A DNA stretch of 64,000 nucleotides, from contig JABABU010000007.1 in the NCBI GenBank assembly GCA_014238065.1, positions 26,966 to 90,965 on the forward strand. The letters run 5' to 3'. Numbering within the stretch: the stretch's first letter is position 1; every line of letters starts with the position of its first letter. The notes beneath the pieces are model-generated. The model saw nothing but the letters and a program-made list of their open reading frames with translations, was not told the DNA's origin and ran no database searches. The stretch is from Actinomycetota bacterium. Its GTDB lineage: Bacteria > Actinomycetota > Acidimicrobiia > Acidimicrobiales > Poriferisodalaceae. The translations under genes were made by a program, and so were the position numbers. Positions 25,005-33,805 of this stretch are shown in pieces.

Positions 25005-25829
25005 TCAGGCCGCGAGCGCGTCGTATTTCGCCAGCGCCGCTGCGACTGACGCCGGGGTGTCGATCTTCTTCGGGTCATACCACGGTGGGGTGGCCTTGAG
25101 CACTCGCTGCACCAGCCCCGATTGCCAGTGAGCCTTCAGAACCTTTCGCTTCGTCCCCCAGGGGTTGTGCTCGTGGTCGTGGCGGTTCGGATCGTCGCTG
25201 AGCTCTTGCCAGAGGATGTGGGCAAACCGAAACGCGTATCCGAGATAGTGACTCTGGGCCCACGACCCGACACGAAGCCGGTAGAGATAGCTACCGAAGA
25301 TCTTGTCGTACACATCGAAAGTGACACTCCGGTGCTCGATCTCCTCAGCGAGGTGCCACTCGACGAGCCTCGCCCAAGCCGAGTCGTAGTGATCGAAGCC
25401 TTCCTCGAACAGCATCAGCGCCAGGCCGAGTGTCATGGTCTCGAAGCCCTGGCCGTACGCAAGATTGAACTTGAGATCCTGTTCCTCGCTGAATTCGTGG
25501 TATTCCGCAGACAGGGCGGCTTCCGTTCGTTCCAAAGCCTCTGTCGTCTTCGAGTTCAGCTTCGACTTGATGAGCGCATTGACCTGCGAATGATTCCTGT
25601 GATGGTGAGCCTCTTGACCCGAGAAGTTCTTCAGGTCCGAGCGGAGCGTTTCGTCGCGGGTCACCATGGCCGCCATCCGCATCGTACGAATGAGGTACGG
25701 CTCCAGATAGGGCAACGTCATCGAGATGCCGAGCAGTTCGCACGACCGAATCAGGTCCGACGGAATCGGGAGCACGCCCAAGTCGTCCGGCCACTCGAAT
25801 GTCATCTTGCGCACGGTGATATCAGCCAT
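25005..25829 (-). CDS. Metal-dependent hydrolase family protein (PF10118)
   Basis: A 274-residue predominantly helical protein of the PF10118 family. Histidine and glutamate clusters that likely bind metal are visible: SGQEAHHHRNH near residues 90-100 and VEWHLAEEIEHRSV near residues 157-170. In this ferritin-like arrangement the E-x2-H pairs suggest a dinuclear iron or zinc centre. The family is annotated as predicted metal-dependent hydrolases, but no activity is established to my knowledge. It lies 9 nt upstream of the epoxide-hydrolase-like gene in the same orientation and probably belongs to the same transcript. Confidence 0.75.
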   Translation of the reverse strand: MADITVRKMTFEWPDDLGVLPIPSDLIRSCELLGISMTLPYLEPYLIRTMRMAAMVTRDETLRSDLKNFSGQEAHHHRNHSQVNALIKSKLNSKTTEALERTEAALSAEYHEFSEEQDLKFNLAYGQGFETMTLGLALMLFEEGFDHYDSAWARLVEWHLAEEIEHRSVTFDVYDKIFGSYLYRLRVGSWAQSHYLGYAFRFAHILWQELSDDPNRHDHEHNPWGTKRKVLKAHWQSGLVQRVLKATPPWYDPKKIDTPASVAAALAKYDALAA

Positions 25830-25861
25830 GACCGGTTCCCCCCGGCGACACGAGGTCGCGG

Positions 25862-26887
25862 TCAGAAACGTATCCGCGCTTCGGTCTCGTCGTCGACGAT
25901 TTCGCCGGTTGGTTCAAATCCGTAGCGCTCGTAGAACAGCCGTGGCGAGCCCTTGCCCTCCCCCCAACTGGTGACCAGCGAGGGCCATCCCTGTGCCCTG
26001 CAGTGTCCGACGACCTGGTCGAGGATCGTTTTGCCGACACCTCTTCGCTGGTGACGGCGATCAACCAGCAGCCGCCAAAGATATGGCTCGTGATGATGCT
26101 CGGTGACGACCGCCAACATCACGAAGCCGACGTACTCGCCGTCGGCAACGACACCACGCATCCATGGAACGACCGGTGCACCGTCGATGACTTCCGGAAA
26201 GAGCGCATCGGAGAACGAGTGAAGCATCGGCGCGACAAACCGCTCTTGCGACTTGTGGGTGATGAGACGGCCGACGTCGCGCCCGTTGTTGGTGTCGACT
26301 TCGACGAGTTCGACCGTCGCCGGGTGCTCCTGCGGACGGGTGATCCAGTCGGTCCAGTCGGTGCGCGTCATGCCGTAGATCAGATCGTCAGAGTTCTCGT
26401 CGCCAACCCAACACGAGAGTCTGGCCCTTCCCTCATAGAGGAATCCGGTGCGTTCGAGAACCATCGCAGAAGCAACGTTGTCAGGATGCACCGTGCCGTG
26501 CACTCGACTCACCCCGTGCTCGTCGAACAGCCACGTGATCAACCCTCTCAGGGCTTCGGTCGCGTAGCCGTTACCCCAATACCGGCTCGCTAGCGTGTAG
26601 CCGATTTCGACGCACCGGCCCTCCGATGTCAGATGGAGCGCGAGGTCACCGATGATCTCTGTTCCTGATCGATCGGCGACGGTGACCATCCACCATTCAT
26701 CGCTCTGAGAGCCACCCATGTCGATGACTCCATCGATGAGTTCGACAGCTCTCTCGCGGGCGTATGGGCTCATCCATGCCCGGTAGTCGGCGAGCAGGGA
26801 CTCGTTGCGCCGTTCGTGAAGTGCGTCCACATCTGACGCAATCGGCGCTCTGAGTAGGAGGCGATCCGTGAGAAGAGGTTCGAACAT
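25862..26887 (-). CDS. Tandem GNAT N-acetyltransferase (two acetyltransferase domains)
   Basis: A 341-residue protein with two GNAT domains. Residues 1-175 are a RimJ/RimL-type domain (LLTDRLLLRAP at the start, YWGNGYATEALRGL acetyl-CoA loop, VLERTGFLYEGRAR). Residues 195-341 are a second domain (LLVDRRHQRRGVGKTILDQV loop, LFYERYGFEPTGE). Both acetyl-CoA pyrophosphate loops (R/Q-x2-G-x-G/A pattern) look intact, so both may be functional. It transfers acetyl groups to unknown amines. It is divergent, with 49 bp between starts, from the hypothetical gene at 26937. Confidence 0.82.
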   Translation of the reverse strand: MFEPLLTDRLLLRAPIASDVDALHERRNESLLADYRAWMSPYARERAVELIDGVIDMGGSQSDEWWMVTVADRSGTEIIGDLALHLTSEGRCVEIGYTLASRYWGNGYATEALRGLITWLFDEHGVSRVHGTVHPDNVASAMVLERTGFLYEGRARLSCWVGDENSDDLIYGMTRTDWTDWITRPQEHPATVELVEVDTNNGRDVGRLITHKSQERFVAPMLHSFSDALFPEVIDGAPVVPWMRGVVADGEYVGFVMLAVVTEHHHEPYLWRLLVDRRHQRRGVGKTILDQVVGHCRAQGWPSLVTSWGEGKGSPRLFYERYGFEPTGEIVDDETEARIRF

Positions 26888-26936
26888 GGTGACAATTCAA
26901 ACACTCTGCGCTGGCTCGGGTCAGTACGTTTCAGTC

Positions 26937-27485
26937 ATGGCTGCCACCGACTCGACTTTCACCGACGACATCGTCCGCATGTACCACGGCGAGTTCAGGG
27001 GAGAAGCACTCTTCTCGACCATCGCCGCGAACACTGCCGAAGCCAAGCTGGCATCCAGGATGTCGCTGCTCGCGAGGCTCGAACACGCCATGCAGATCGC
27101 CATCGGCGATTGGCTGTCGGCCCGCGGCATCCCGCATCAGCCACGGGACTACGACCACGCCGACTTGGTGGATCATTACGGCGACATGATCGATCTACCC
27201 GCTGGCGAGTTCATCGTTCAGTATCGTCCGATCATGACCGACGCCTGCGAGCGGTTGGCGGAGTGGGAACGCGGAGTCCCGACCGATGCCGCCACGCTGG
27301 CCAGGGCCATCATCGAGCACGACGAGGTCATCCTCGAACTGATCGACCTCGTCATCGCAGGCGCGGTCGACCAATCAGCCGCACCCGTCGTCGCGCTTCT
27401 CGACCGCCTCGCCACACCCAAGTCCTGTGAGGAGCCAGTGCATGGTCATCATCCAGACGCTCCTTGGTCACTGTGGAACCAATAG
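26937..27485 (+). CDS. Hypothetical helical protein
   Basis: ATG 26937 gives 182 residues; an in-frame ATG further upstream at 26887 overlaps the divergent gene start and is not preferred. I do not recognise a family. The sequence is mostly helical and acidic, with long amphipathic stretches (for example EALFSTIAANTAEAKLASRM and ARLEHAMQIAIGDWLSARG). It ends in a short, poorly conserved-looking tail. No signal peptide, membrane segment or motif is evident. A ferritin-like or four-helix bundle fold is possible given the spaced glutamate/histidine residues, but this is a guess. Confidence 0.55.
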   Translation: MAATDSTFTDDIVRMYHGEFRGEALFSTIAANTAEAKLASRMSLLARLEHAMQIAIGDWLSARGIPHQPRDYDHADLVDHYGDMIDLPAGEFIVQYRPIMTDACERLAEWERGVPTDAATLARAIIEHDEVILELIDLVIAGAVDQSAAPVVALLDRLATPKSCEEPVHGHHPDAPWSLWNQ

Positions 27486-27575
27486 GCCACTCTCCATGAG
27501 TTCGCAGAATTTCTCGGTTCGAGCCACGGACCAGGGCAACGCTACATTCGCAACACCTCCCGTAAAGGACCCAAC

Positions 27576-28613
27576 ATGAAACTCAGCACCACCATCGGCT
27601 TCAACGGTGACCCTGAACGCCTGGCGCGCCAGGCCCAAGATCTCGAATCAGCAGGGATCGACCTTGTCTGGGGTGGCGAGATCTACGGGTTCGACCTGGT
27701 GTCGGTCCTCGCCTACTTGGCAGCCAAAACCGAACGGCTCCAACTGATGACCGGCATCTTGCCCGTGTACTCGCGAAGCCCAGCGCTGATAGCGCAGACG
27801 GCAATGACCATCGACACGCTCTCGGGTGGCCGCTTCGTCCTTGGCCTCGGCACCTCGGGGCCGCAGGTCATCGAGGGCTGGCATGGCGTGCCATTCGAGA
27901 AGCCCATCGCCAGAACCCGCGACACCATCGAGATCTGCAGAAAGGTCTGGAGCGGAGACAAGGTCACCCACGACGGAAAGGCCTTCACGCTGCCGCTGCC
28001 CGAAGACCAGGGAACCGGACTCGGCAAACCGCTCAAGCTGATGAGTCGCCCCCTGCGGACTGACATCCCCATCGTCATTGCATCGATCGGGCCAAAGAAC
28101 GTCGAGATGACCGCCGAACTCGCCAACGGCTGGCAGCCGATCCACTTCGTTCCCGACCGATTCGAGCACGTGTGGGGAGAGAGCCTTGCCGCCGGGGCCG
28201 CCAAGCGCTCGGCCGACCTCCCTCCGCTCGAGATCATCGCCGGTGGAACCGTCGCGCTCGGCGATGGCCCCCACGTCCAGGAAGCCCGAGACGCCGTTCG
28301 CAACAACATCGGCTTCTATGTCGGCGGCATGGGCGCCAAGTCGAAGAACTTCTACAACGACCTCTTCAAGCGGTACGGCTGGGAAGAAGAAGCCGAGAAG
28401 ATTCAAGACCTCTTCCTTTCAGGTCACCGAGCCGAAGCCATGGCCGCGGTGCCAGAGGAATATATGGATTTGGCGATGTTGTGCGGAGACGAGGGCTACG
28501 TCCGCGAACGCCTTCAGGTCTTCAAGGACGTCGGAGTGACCCATCTCAACATCACTCCCGTCGGCGACGATCCGCTCGAAACGATCGCCAAGGTCAAGGC
28601 CTGGGTCGAGTAG
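27576..28613 (+). CDS. LLM class F420-dependent oxidoreductase
   Basis: A 345-residue luciferase-like monooxygenase-fold protein from ATG 27576. Diagnostic segments are AQDLESAGIDLVWGGEIYGFD, LMTGILPVYSRSPALIAQT and GGRFVLGLGTSGPQVIEGWHG, with the C-terminal GDEGYVRERLQVFKDVGVTHL. This pattern is typical of actinobacterial F420-dependent oxidoreductases. It is distinct from the LLM protein at 19004. It would use F420 to oxidise or reduce an unknown substrate in the cytoplasm. It stands alone, followed by a 14-bp palindrome that may end transcription. Confidence 0.85.
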   Translation: MKLSTTIGFNGDPERLARQAQDLESAGIDLVWGGEIYGFDLVSVLAYLAAKTERLQLMTGILPVYSRSPALIAQTAMTIDTLSGGRFVLGLGTSGPQVIEGWHGVPFEKPIARTRDTIEICRKVWSGDKVTHDGKAFTLPLPEDQGTGLGKPLKLMSRPLRTDIPIVIASIGPKNVEMTAELANGWQPIHFVPDRFEHVWGESLAAGAAKRSADLPPLEIIAGGTVALGDGPHVQEARDAVRNNIGFYVGGMGAKSKNFYNDLFKRYGWEEEAEKIQDLFLSGHRAEAMAAVPEEYMDLAMLCGDEGYVRERLQVFKDVGVTHLNITPVGDDPLETIAKVKAWVE

Positions 28614-28628
28614 CCCTTCACAGTTGCC

Positions 28629-28642
28629 GCCTCAGCTGAGGC
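28629..28642 (+). terminator. Perfect 14-bp palindrome downstream of the LLM gene
   Basis: GCCTCAGCTGAGGC is perfectly self-complementary and lies 16 nt after the stop of the F420-dependent oxidoreductase. It could form a short hairpin terminator (stem GCCTC/GAGGC) or be an operator for the following small frame. No T-run follows. Confidence 0.35.
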
Positions 28643-28807
28643 ATGACGCCACTCGAGTATCTCGAGTTAGCGGCTCTGAACGGCGGCCAATCGGTGTCAC
28701 TCGAGTTCTGGTCCGGTCAACTCATCTATAAATCCGATCTCGACGGACCCGTCGTCTTCGACGAATCCCAAGCCACAGGATCGCCAAGAAATTCGACCCC
28801 GGCCTAA
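28643..28807 (+). CDS. Possible small protein (54 aa), unknown
   Basis: An ATG-to-TAA frame of 54 codons fills the gap between the LLM gene and the APH-like gene. It reads MTPLEYLELAALNGGQSVSLEF at its start and ends in a low-complexity tail. There is no ribosome binding site of note, because the palindrome at 28629-28642 abuts the ATG. It may be a chance frame. It is listed because the gap is otherwise empty. Confidence 0.2.
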   Translation: MTPLEYLELAALNGGQSVSLEFWSGQLIYKSDLDGPVVFDESQATGSPRNSTPA

Positions 28808-28833
28808 CCGACCAGAGCAGAACTCTGGTCAGA

Positions 28834-30282
28834 ATGGGTGGTGTGACCGCCTTCGACGACCATCTCGCGACAGTGCTCACGCGTTGTGTGCCCGGTTTCA
28901 GCGAGTTGGTGAGTGCCGAACGTCTCTCCGCTGGTGCCAGCCAGGAGACCTATCGGATCACCATCGTGGCCGACGGCATCAGGTCGGTCCTCGCCATGAG
29001 ACGGGCAGCCGGTGGGGTGAGCGAGAAGCCGGACGACACCCGACCAGGCTTGCCGGTCGAGGCCGAACTGATGCGCGTCGCTAAAGCCGCAGGGGTGCCA
29101 GAGCCGACGATCATCGAGGTCCTCGATCCAGCCGATGGTCTCGGTCTCGGTTTCATCATGGAGTGGCTCGACGGCGAGACTCTCGGCTCACGCATCCTCC
29201 GCTCAGACGAGCTGGCGCAGATTCGTCCGAAACTTGCGTTCCAATGCGGTGAAATTCTTGCCAAGATCCACGCCATCGACCCTCACGAAACCGGTCTCGT
29301 CGAGCACCTCACGGTCGTCCCGACGGAGGATTTCGTTCGCAGGATGTGGGAGCAGTACCACGAGTTTGCCTCCCCGCAGCCGATGATCGATTTCACAGCA
29401 CGATGGCTGCTCGATCACCTTCCACCCGCCGACGAACCCCAACTCGTCCACAACGACTTCCGTAACGGCAACTTCATGGTCACACCAGACGGAATCAACG
29501 CAGTACTCGACTGGGAGGTCGCGCACCTCGGTGATCCGATCCGAGACCTCGGCTGGATCTGCACGAACTCATGGCGATTCGGTCGCCGTGATCTGCCGGT
29601 CGGTGGGTTCGGCGAGCGGGGAGACCTTCTCGACGGCTACGAGTCAGTGTCCGGGATCCGAGTTTCCGAGGAGCACGTCCATTTCTGGGAGGTGTTCGGT
29701 TCGTTCTGGTGGGCGATTGGGTGCATCAACATGGCGCACCACTGGCGCACCGGACCCGACCAGACCGTTGAGCGCCCAGGAATCGCAAGGCGTTCGTCGG
29801 AGTGTCAGGTCGACTGCGTGAACCTGCTCGTTCCCGGTCCAGTCACGGTCGTTGAGTCGACGACACCGGCGTCGTCGACCGACACACCGAGCGTCGAAGA
29901 GTTGCTCACCAGCGTGAGCGACTTCCTTCGCAACGATCTCAGGCCCTCGATCGAAGGCCGAAACGGGTTCTTGTCGCTCGTTGCCTCGAACTCACTGGAG
30001 ATCGCCAAGCGCGAACTCACCCTCGGACCGGCACACCTTGCCGCAGAACACGCTCGACTCGAGGCGTTGCTGTCGACGCGTGCCGATCTCGACTCACTGC
30101 GATGGCAGCTGACGAACGGCCTTCGCAGCGGAGAGATCGATGTGGACATGCCAGGCCTTCACAGCCACCTGAGGGCAACGGTGGTCAACCAGGTAGCCAT
30201 AGACCAGCCCAAGTACTCGGGCCTCACCGCAGCACTTGCTGCCAATCACTCCGACTCCCGGGAACCCCTGCCGCCACTCTGA
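28834..30282 (+). CDS. Aminoglycoside-phosphotransferase-fold kinase with C-terminal DUF6285
   Basis: A 482-residue two-domain protein. Residues about 15-330 have the APH/choline-kinase fold: a glycine-rich loop equivalent LSAGASQETYRI, catalytic loop LVHNDFRNGNFMV near residue 205, and metal-binding VLDWEVAHLGDPIRDLGW. Residues about 350-455 match the small helical DUF6285 domain (EELLTSVSDFLRNDLRPSIEG, then LAAEHARLEALL). In actinobacteria such fusions usually sit beside acyl-CoA dehydrogenases and are thought to phosphorylate hydroxyacyl-CoA compounds (ACAD10/11-like) rather than antibiotics. Here no such partner is adjacent. Its last ~25 bp lie in a repeat that recurs at 32474. Confidence 0.83.
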   Translation: MGGVTAFDDHLATVLTRCVPGFSELVSAERLSAGASQETYRITIVADGIRSVLAMRRAAGGVSEKPDDTRPGLPVEAELMRVAKAAGVPEPTIIEVLDPADGLGLGFIMEWLDGETLGSRILRSDELAQIRPKLAFQCGEILAKIHAIDPHETGLVEHLTVVPTEDFVRRMWEQYHEFASPQPMIDFTARWLLDHLPPADEPQLVHNDFRNGNFMVTPDGINAVLDWEVAHLGDPIRDLGWICTNSWRFGRRDLPVGGFGERGDLLDGYESVSGIRVSEEHVHFWEVFGSFWWAIGCINMAHHWRTGPDQTVERPGIARRSSECQVDCVNLLVPGPVTVVESTTPASSTDTPSVEELLTSVSDFLRNDLRPSIEGRNGFLSLVASNSLEIAKRELTLGPAHLAAEHARLEALLSTRADLDSLRWQLTNGLRSGEIDVDMPGLHSHLRATVVNQVAIDQPKYSGLTAALAANHSDSREPLPPL

Positions 30283-30358
30283 CCGGGAATTCGCGGCGCG
30301 GCGCTCTCGACAAATCACGATGGCACAACCGCACGCGGTCTCTCCTCGAGCAGTTGCA
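30258..30358 (+). repeat. Imperfect direct repeat, left copy (flanks the GGDEF-EAL gene)
   Basis: About 100 bp similar to 32474-32572 in the same orientation. The best block, 30313-30358 against 32527-32572, is 46 nt long with 8 mismatches, sharing GATGGCACAACC and GGTCTCTCCT. Similarity extends upstream through ATTCGCG and GGGAACCC. The copy overlaps the last codons of the APH-DUF6285 gene. Confidence 0.65.
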
Positions 30359-30435
30359 AGACGCTTCCTCCGTGCCGTGGCGAATTCGGGGCGTTAACAA
30401 CTGTCAGCATCTCCGCTCCGAGTTGAACGAAGCGT

Positions 30436-32337
30436 TCAGTCCCGCTGGATCTTAAACCCCTTCTCGAGAAACGCCCAGATTTCGGCTGCCGGCATCGGTT
30501 TGGCCAACAGGTAACCCTGGCCGCAATCAACCCCCAGCCCTTCCACTATCTCAAGCTGTTCATGCGTTTCGATCCCCTCGGCGACGAGAGTGACGTCCAT
30601 CGCCTCGGCCAGAGCGACCAACAACTTAACCAGCGACAGCGACACATCGGACACCCCCAGACCGGCTGTAAAGCTCTTGTCGATCTTGATGACATCGCAG
30701 GGGAGGAGCTGGAGGTAACTCAGCGACGAGTACCCGATGCCGAAGTCATCGATGAAGACCCTGACACCTCGTGATCGGAGTTCGGCGAGTGTCAACACTG
30801 CCGCATCCATGTCGGCAATGACCGACCGTTCGGTCACTTCGACATTCAACCCCTTGGTGAAGTTTGCACCAGTCGGCCCATCGAGCCAGTCAGGGCGAGA
30901 CAGGAGGCTTGCAGAGACGTTCACGTTGATCGAGAGGTCTTCTCTTCCACCCCTGCGAAGCTCGTCAAGACACTGCCTGGATTGTTGCAATACGCGGATG
31001 TCGATGGCACGAATCTGTCCGGATCGTTCGGCGAAGTCGATGAACTGCATCGGAGATACCAGGCCCACCTCCGGATGGCGCCACCGGACCAGCGATTCGA
31101 ATCCAATGACGTCTTCTGTCACCAGGTCAACCAGCGGTTGTAAATAGATCTCGAACTCGTTGTTCAGCAGCCCTTCATTTATGGCCGCTTCAAGGTTCAG
31201 ATCCGACAGCAGAGGTGTCTCGCCAAGCACACTGCCCAACACCGCATGGCCCCGACCGTCTGCCTTTGCCTTGTACATCGCACTATCGGCAAGTTTCATC
31301 AGTGACGTCGCATCACAATGCCAGTAGGTCGACGACATGGTGTTCGACGCAGCCGTCAGCACCTCAGGTAATGGCTTGTGGATCGCAATACCAATCGACG
31401 CCGAGATCTTCACGTCGGCGGCCTTCAGCGAAATCGGGGATTCGATCGATGCAAGCAACAACTCGCCGACAGCTACTGCATCCACCGAAGATTCATCGGT
31501 CACCAACGCGGCGAACTCGTCGCCGGACAGACGCGACACAAGCACTGACTCCGGCAGAGCATCTCTGAATCTCTCGCTCACTCGACGGATCAGCTCATCA
31601 CCAGTGGCGTGGCCGTACGTGTCGTTGATGAGCTTGAAGCGGTCCAGGTCCAGAATGAGAACGGCGACACTTGTGACTTCGCCATCGTCAAATCGCCGAG
31701 CGGCCTGCTCCAGTGAGGTGATGAAATGGTGGCGATTAGGAAGCTCGGACAGTGAGTCGAAGTGGGCAAGGTGATGGAGCCTTGCCTGACTTTTTTCAAG
31801 CTGGCGTAGGGCCTTACTGCTCTCGTACCTGGTTGTGATGATTGAACTCAGCGCCTCCAAGGTCATGACATGCTGCGCCGTGTAGAAATTTTTGGAGGAG
31901 TGCTCGGAGTCGATCACACCGATGATCTCCCCGCCGCTGAGGATCGGTACCGCGAGTTCGGATAGCCGGGCCATGTCATCGAGCACGTAGGACGAGTCAT
32001 TCGACAGATCGTTCACGAGTATCGGCTGCCGTTCTGCCGCACAGCGCCCGGTGAGTCCCTCGCCAATTTCCAGCTCTATGGGGTTGAGGATTTCTGTAAC
32101 GCCAGCTTTCTTGTTTCCGTAAGCGGCTCTTTGCACCAGCTTCTGACGAGTCTCATCCACCAGGTAGACGACACAATCCTCAAAGCCCAGATCCGCGATC
32201 ACGTCGTCGGTGAGAAGCCACAGCACTTCCTCGACAGTCTCGGTGTCCATCACAGCGGTGGTGAAGCTGATGACGGCACGAGCGTAGATCAAGGGCTGTT
32301 CGTGTTCGCTCATCGGGGACGCTTCGTGTTCGGTCAT
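30436..32337 (-). CDS. GAF-GGDEF-EAL protein, c-di-GMP turnover
   Basis: A 633-residue cytoplasmic signalling protein. GAF domain about residues 20-170 (IGEGLTGRCAAERQPILVNDL), GGDEF domain about 185-345, EAL domain about 380-630. The cyclase signature is SGDEF at 271-275 instead of GGDEF, a variant still active in some enzymes. The substrate helix YGHATGDELI is intact. The phosphodiesterase signature is ESL (GFESLVRWRHP near 413), with DDFGIGYSSLSYLQ and EGIET conserved, so activity is plausible. There is no membrane segment; the GAF domain would sense a small ligand. The start is uncertain: ATG 32337 or ATG 32313, because a 24-bp tandem repeat spans the start. It is flanked by imperfect direct repeats. 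Confidence 0.88.
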   Translation of the reverse strand: MTEHEASPMSEHEQPLIYARAVISFTTAVMDTETVEEVLWLLTDDVIADLGFEDCVVYLVDETRQKLVQRAAYGNKKAGVTEILNPIELEIGEGLTGRCAAERQPILVNDLSNDSSYVLDDMARLSELAVPILSGGEIIGVIDSEHSSKNFYTAQHVMTLEALSSIITTRYESSKALRQLEKSQARLHHLAHFDSLSELPNRHHFITSLEQAARRFDDGEVTSVAVLILDLDRFKLINDTYGHATGDELIRRVSERFRDALPESVLVSRLSGDEFAALVTDESSVDAVAVGELLLASIESPISLKAADVKISASIGIAIHKPLPEVLTAASNTMSSTYWHCDATSLMKLADSAMYKAKADGRGHAVLGSVLGETPLLSDLNLEAAINEGLLNNEFEIYLQPLVDLVTEDVIGFESLVRWRHPEVGLVSPMQFIDFAERSGQIRAIDIRVLQQSRQCLDELRRGGREDLSINVNVSASLLSRPDWLDGPTGANFTKGLNVEVTERSVIADMDAAVLTLAELRSRGVRVFIDDFGIGYSSLSYLQLLPCDVIKIDKSFTAGLGVSDVSLSLVKLLVALAEAMDVTLVAEGIETHEQLEIVEGLGVDCGQGYLLAKPMPAAEIWAFLEKGFKIQRD

Positions 32338-32348
32338 CGGAGACGCTT
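32301..32348 (-). repeat. 24-bp tandem repeat at the start of the GGDEF-EAL gene
   Basis: Two 24-bp units (32301-32324 and 32325-32348, two mismatches), plus a partial third, encode EHEASPM(S/T) repeats at the N-terminus. Each full unit carries an in-frame ATG, so the copy number changes the number of candidate start codons. Confidence 0.7.
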
Positions 32349-32819
32349 CGTGTTCGCCAAGGGACTATATGTGTGCTCTATCACATAGGTCACGGCACTT
32401 TCCGCTGGTCCATCTGAACCACGGAGCGGGGCCAGCACATAATGGCCGTGAATCACATCCACCGGCGTCTGACGGGGAACCCTGCCAAACCTCTAGCCGG
32501 ACATTCGCGACGCTGCGACCACGATGAGTCATGATGGCACAACCTTAAGTGGTCTCTCCTTGAGCAGTTACACAACGCGGGTTCTGCGCTCTGGCCAGGC
32601 CCGAGCATGACCGTCGCCGTGCACGTGGCGATCGGCGCGTCTTCGTCACCGTGATGGGTCCACCGTGGATGACACCGGGATCCGAGTCACCGACGAGATG
32701 GTTCGAGCAGGGGCCGGCGAGATCGCTGACATCGACATCATGGCCGAGGTGCAGCATGCCGATCGCAACCGGATGGTGAATGAGCAACCGATGTTCGACT
32801 GGGTTGTGCCGCTCTACCG
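32338..32819. other. 480-bp region without a recognised gene
   Basis: It holds the upstream region of the GGDEF-EAL gene and the right copy of the direct repeat (32474-32572). In the repeat, GACCAC and GTGGTC (from about 32517 to 32555) could form a weak 6-bp stem. A forward frame from 32665 (DDTGIRVTDEMVRAGAGEI) runs into the opposite-strand gene at 32820 and is unsupported. Nothing else is seen. Confidence 0.5.
32474..32572 (+). repeat. Imperfect direct repeat, right copy (flanks the GGDEF-EAL gene)
   Basis: Same-orientation partner of 30258-30358; see that entry for the alignment. It lies about 140 bp upstream of the GGDEF-EAL start, so the two copies bracket that gene almost exactly. Confidence 0.65.
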
Positions 32820-33722
32820 TTATGGAGCACCGTCCTCGATCGGCTCTCCAAGGCGGATCAAGGTGGTGATCATCTTGTTGATCGGAACGTCGATGCCATG
32901 CCGTGAAGCGATTCGGTTGATCACAGCGTTTCGTGCATCCCACTCGGTCGGCGCACCTGCCAGGCGGTCGGCAACGATCGATGCCACGTGACGGCCGGCA
33001 TTCTCGAGGAGCCCATCGAGCATGAGTTCGGCCAACTCATCGGGGAGATCAGCGCCCTCGGCCCTGGCCACCATGGCGACCTCGAGCATGAGCTCGAGCG
33101 TCAGTTGACGACCATCGGGATCGGCGGCGAGAACACGGTTGTCGCTCCTGCTCAACGTCCCGATTCCGCCAGATGCTGCATTCGTGAGCAGCTTCCGCCA
33201 TGCAGCGGTGATCCAGTCGTCGACGGCCTCGGCCACGATGAACGAATCGACAAAGAGTTCCTCCAGCAGCTTCCCCCCAAGCGAGTTCGGCACACTGAGC
33301 AAGCCCTGCCTCTCGGTCCTCACGACACCAGGAGCGCTCCTGACCGCCGGAAGAGCGATGACCACCGGAACAATGTCGACGCCGGCGGGCACCAAGGGTG
33401 CCAATCGCTCGATGTGCTCGACGCCGTTCTGCAGCACGAACAACGTGGTCCCGGCGTGAACAATCGCGTCGAGGAACGGTCGCGCTGCCTCAGTGTGGTG
33501 GGCCTTGACCGCCAACATCACCGTGTCGCTGATAGTTGCCGCCGCCGGATCAGAGACACAGTCGATCTCTTGCAGCACCCGCCCATCAGGATGGGTGACG
33601 TCGAGAACCTCAAAGGGCGTCCGTGATGCAAAGGAGACATCGTGACCCGAGTCGATCAACGACGCGCCGACCGCTGCGCCAATGGCTCCTGGGCCGATAA
33701 TGGTGACGCTTCGTGCGACCAT
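32820..33722 (-). CDS. Ketopantoate reductase family protein (PanE/ApbA-like)
   Basis: ATG 33722 starts at the Rossmann motif (MVARSVTIIGPGAIGAAVG), giving 300 residues. It has the NADP-binding first half (VMLAVKAHHTEAARPFL, VLQNGVEHIERL). The C-terminal helical half contains the conserved WRKLLTNAASGGIGTL and EGADLP-type segments, where the lysine and asparagine are the expected catalytic pair. The family reduces 2-dehydropantoate to pantoate for CoA synthesis, but many paralogues act on other 2-keto acids. No pan genes are adjacent, so a catabolic paralogue is as likely as true PanE. It is divergent from the PhyH gene at 33806. Confidence 0.82.
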   Translation of the reverse strand: MVARSVTIIGPGAIGAAVGASLIDSGHDVSFASRTPFEVLDVTHPDGRVLQEIDCVSDPAAATISDTVMLAVKAHHTEAARPFLDAIVHAGTTLFVLQNGVEHIERLAPLVPAGVDIVPVVIALPAVRSAPGVVRTERQGLLSVPNSLGGKLLEELFVDSFIVAEAVDDWITAAWRKLLTNAASGGIGTLSRSDNRVLAADPDGRQLTLELMLEVAMVARAEGADLPDELAELMLDGLLENAGRHVASIVADRLAGAPTEWDARNAVINRIASRHGIDVPINKMITTLIRLGEPIEDGAP

Positions 33723-33805
33723 CTGACGAGCGTATGGCCAACGGGGCCCAGTTTCGTGCTCCACCCGAGTAGCCAGCATCCATTTCCCGCGACAAGGATG
33801 CCGTT

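Noticed and set aside
28834..30282. Aminoglycoside resistance kinase
   Set aside because: The APH fold is present, but the DUF6285 fusion and catabolic surroundings fit the acyl/hydroxyacyl kinase-like group better.
32665..32991. Forward frame in the gap downstream of the right direct repeat
   Set aside because: More than half overlaps the 3' end of the ketopantoate-reductase-like gene on the other strand and no family pattern is seen.
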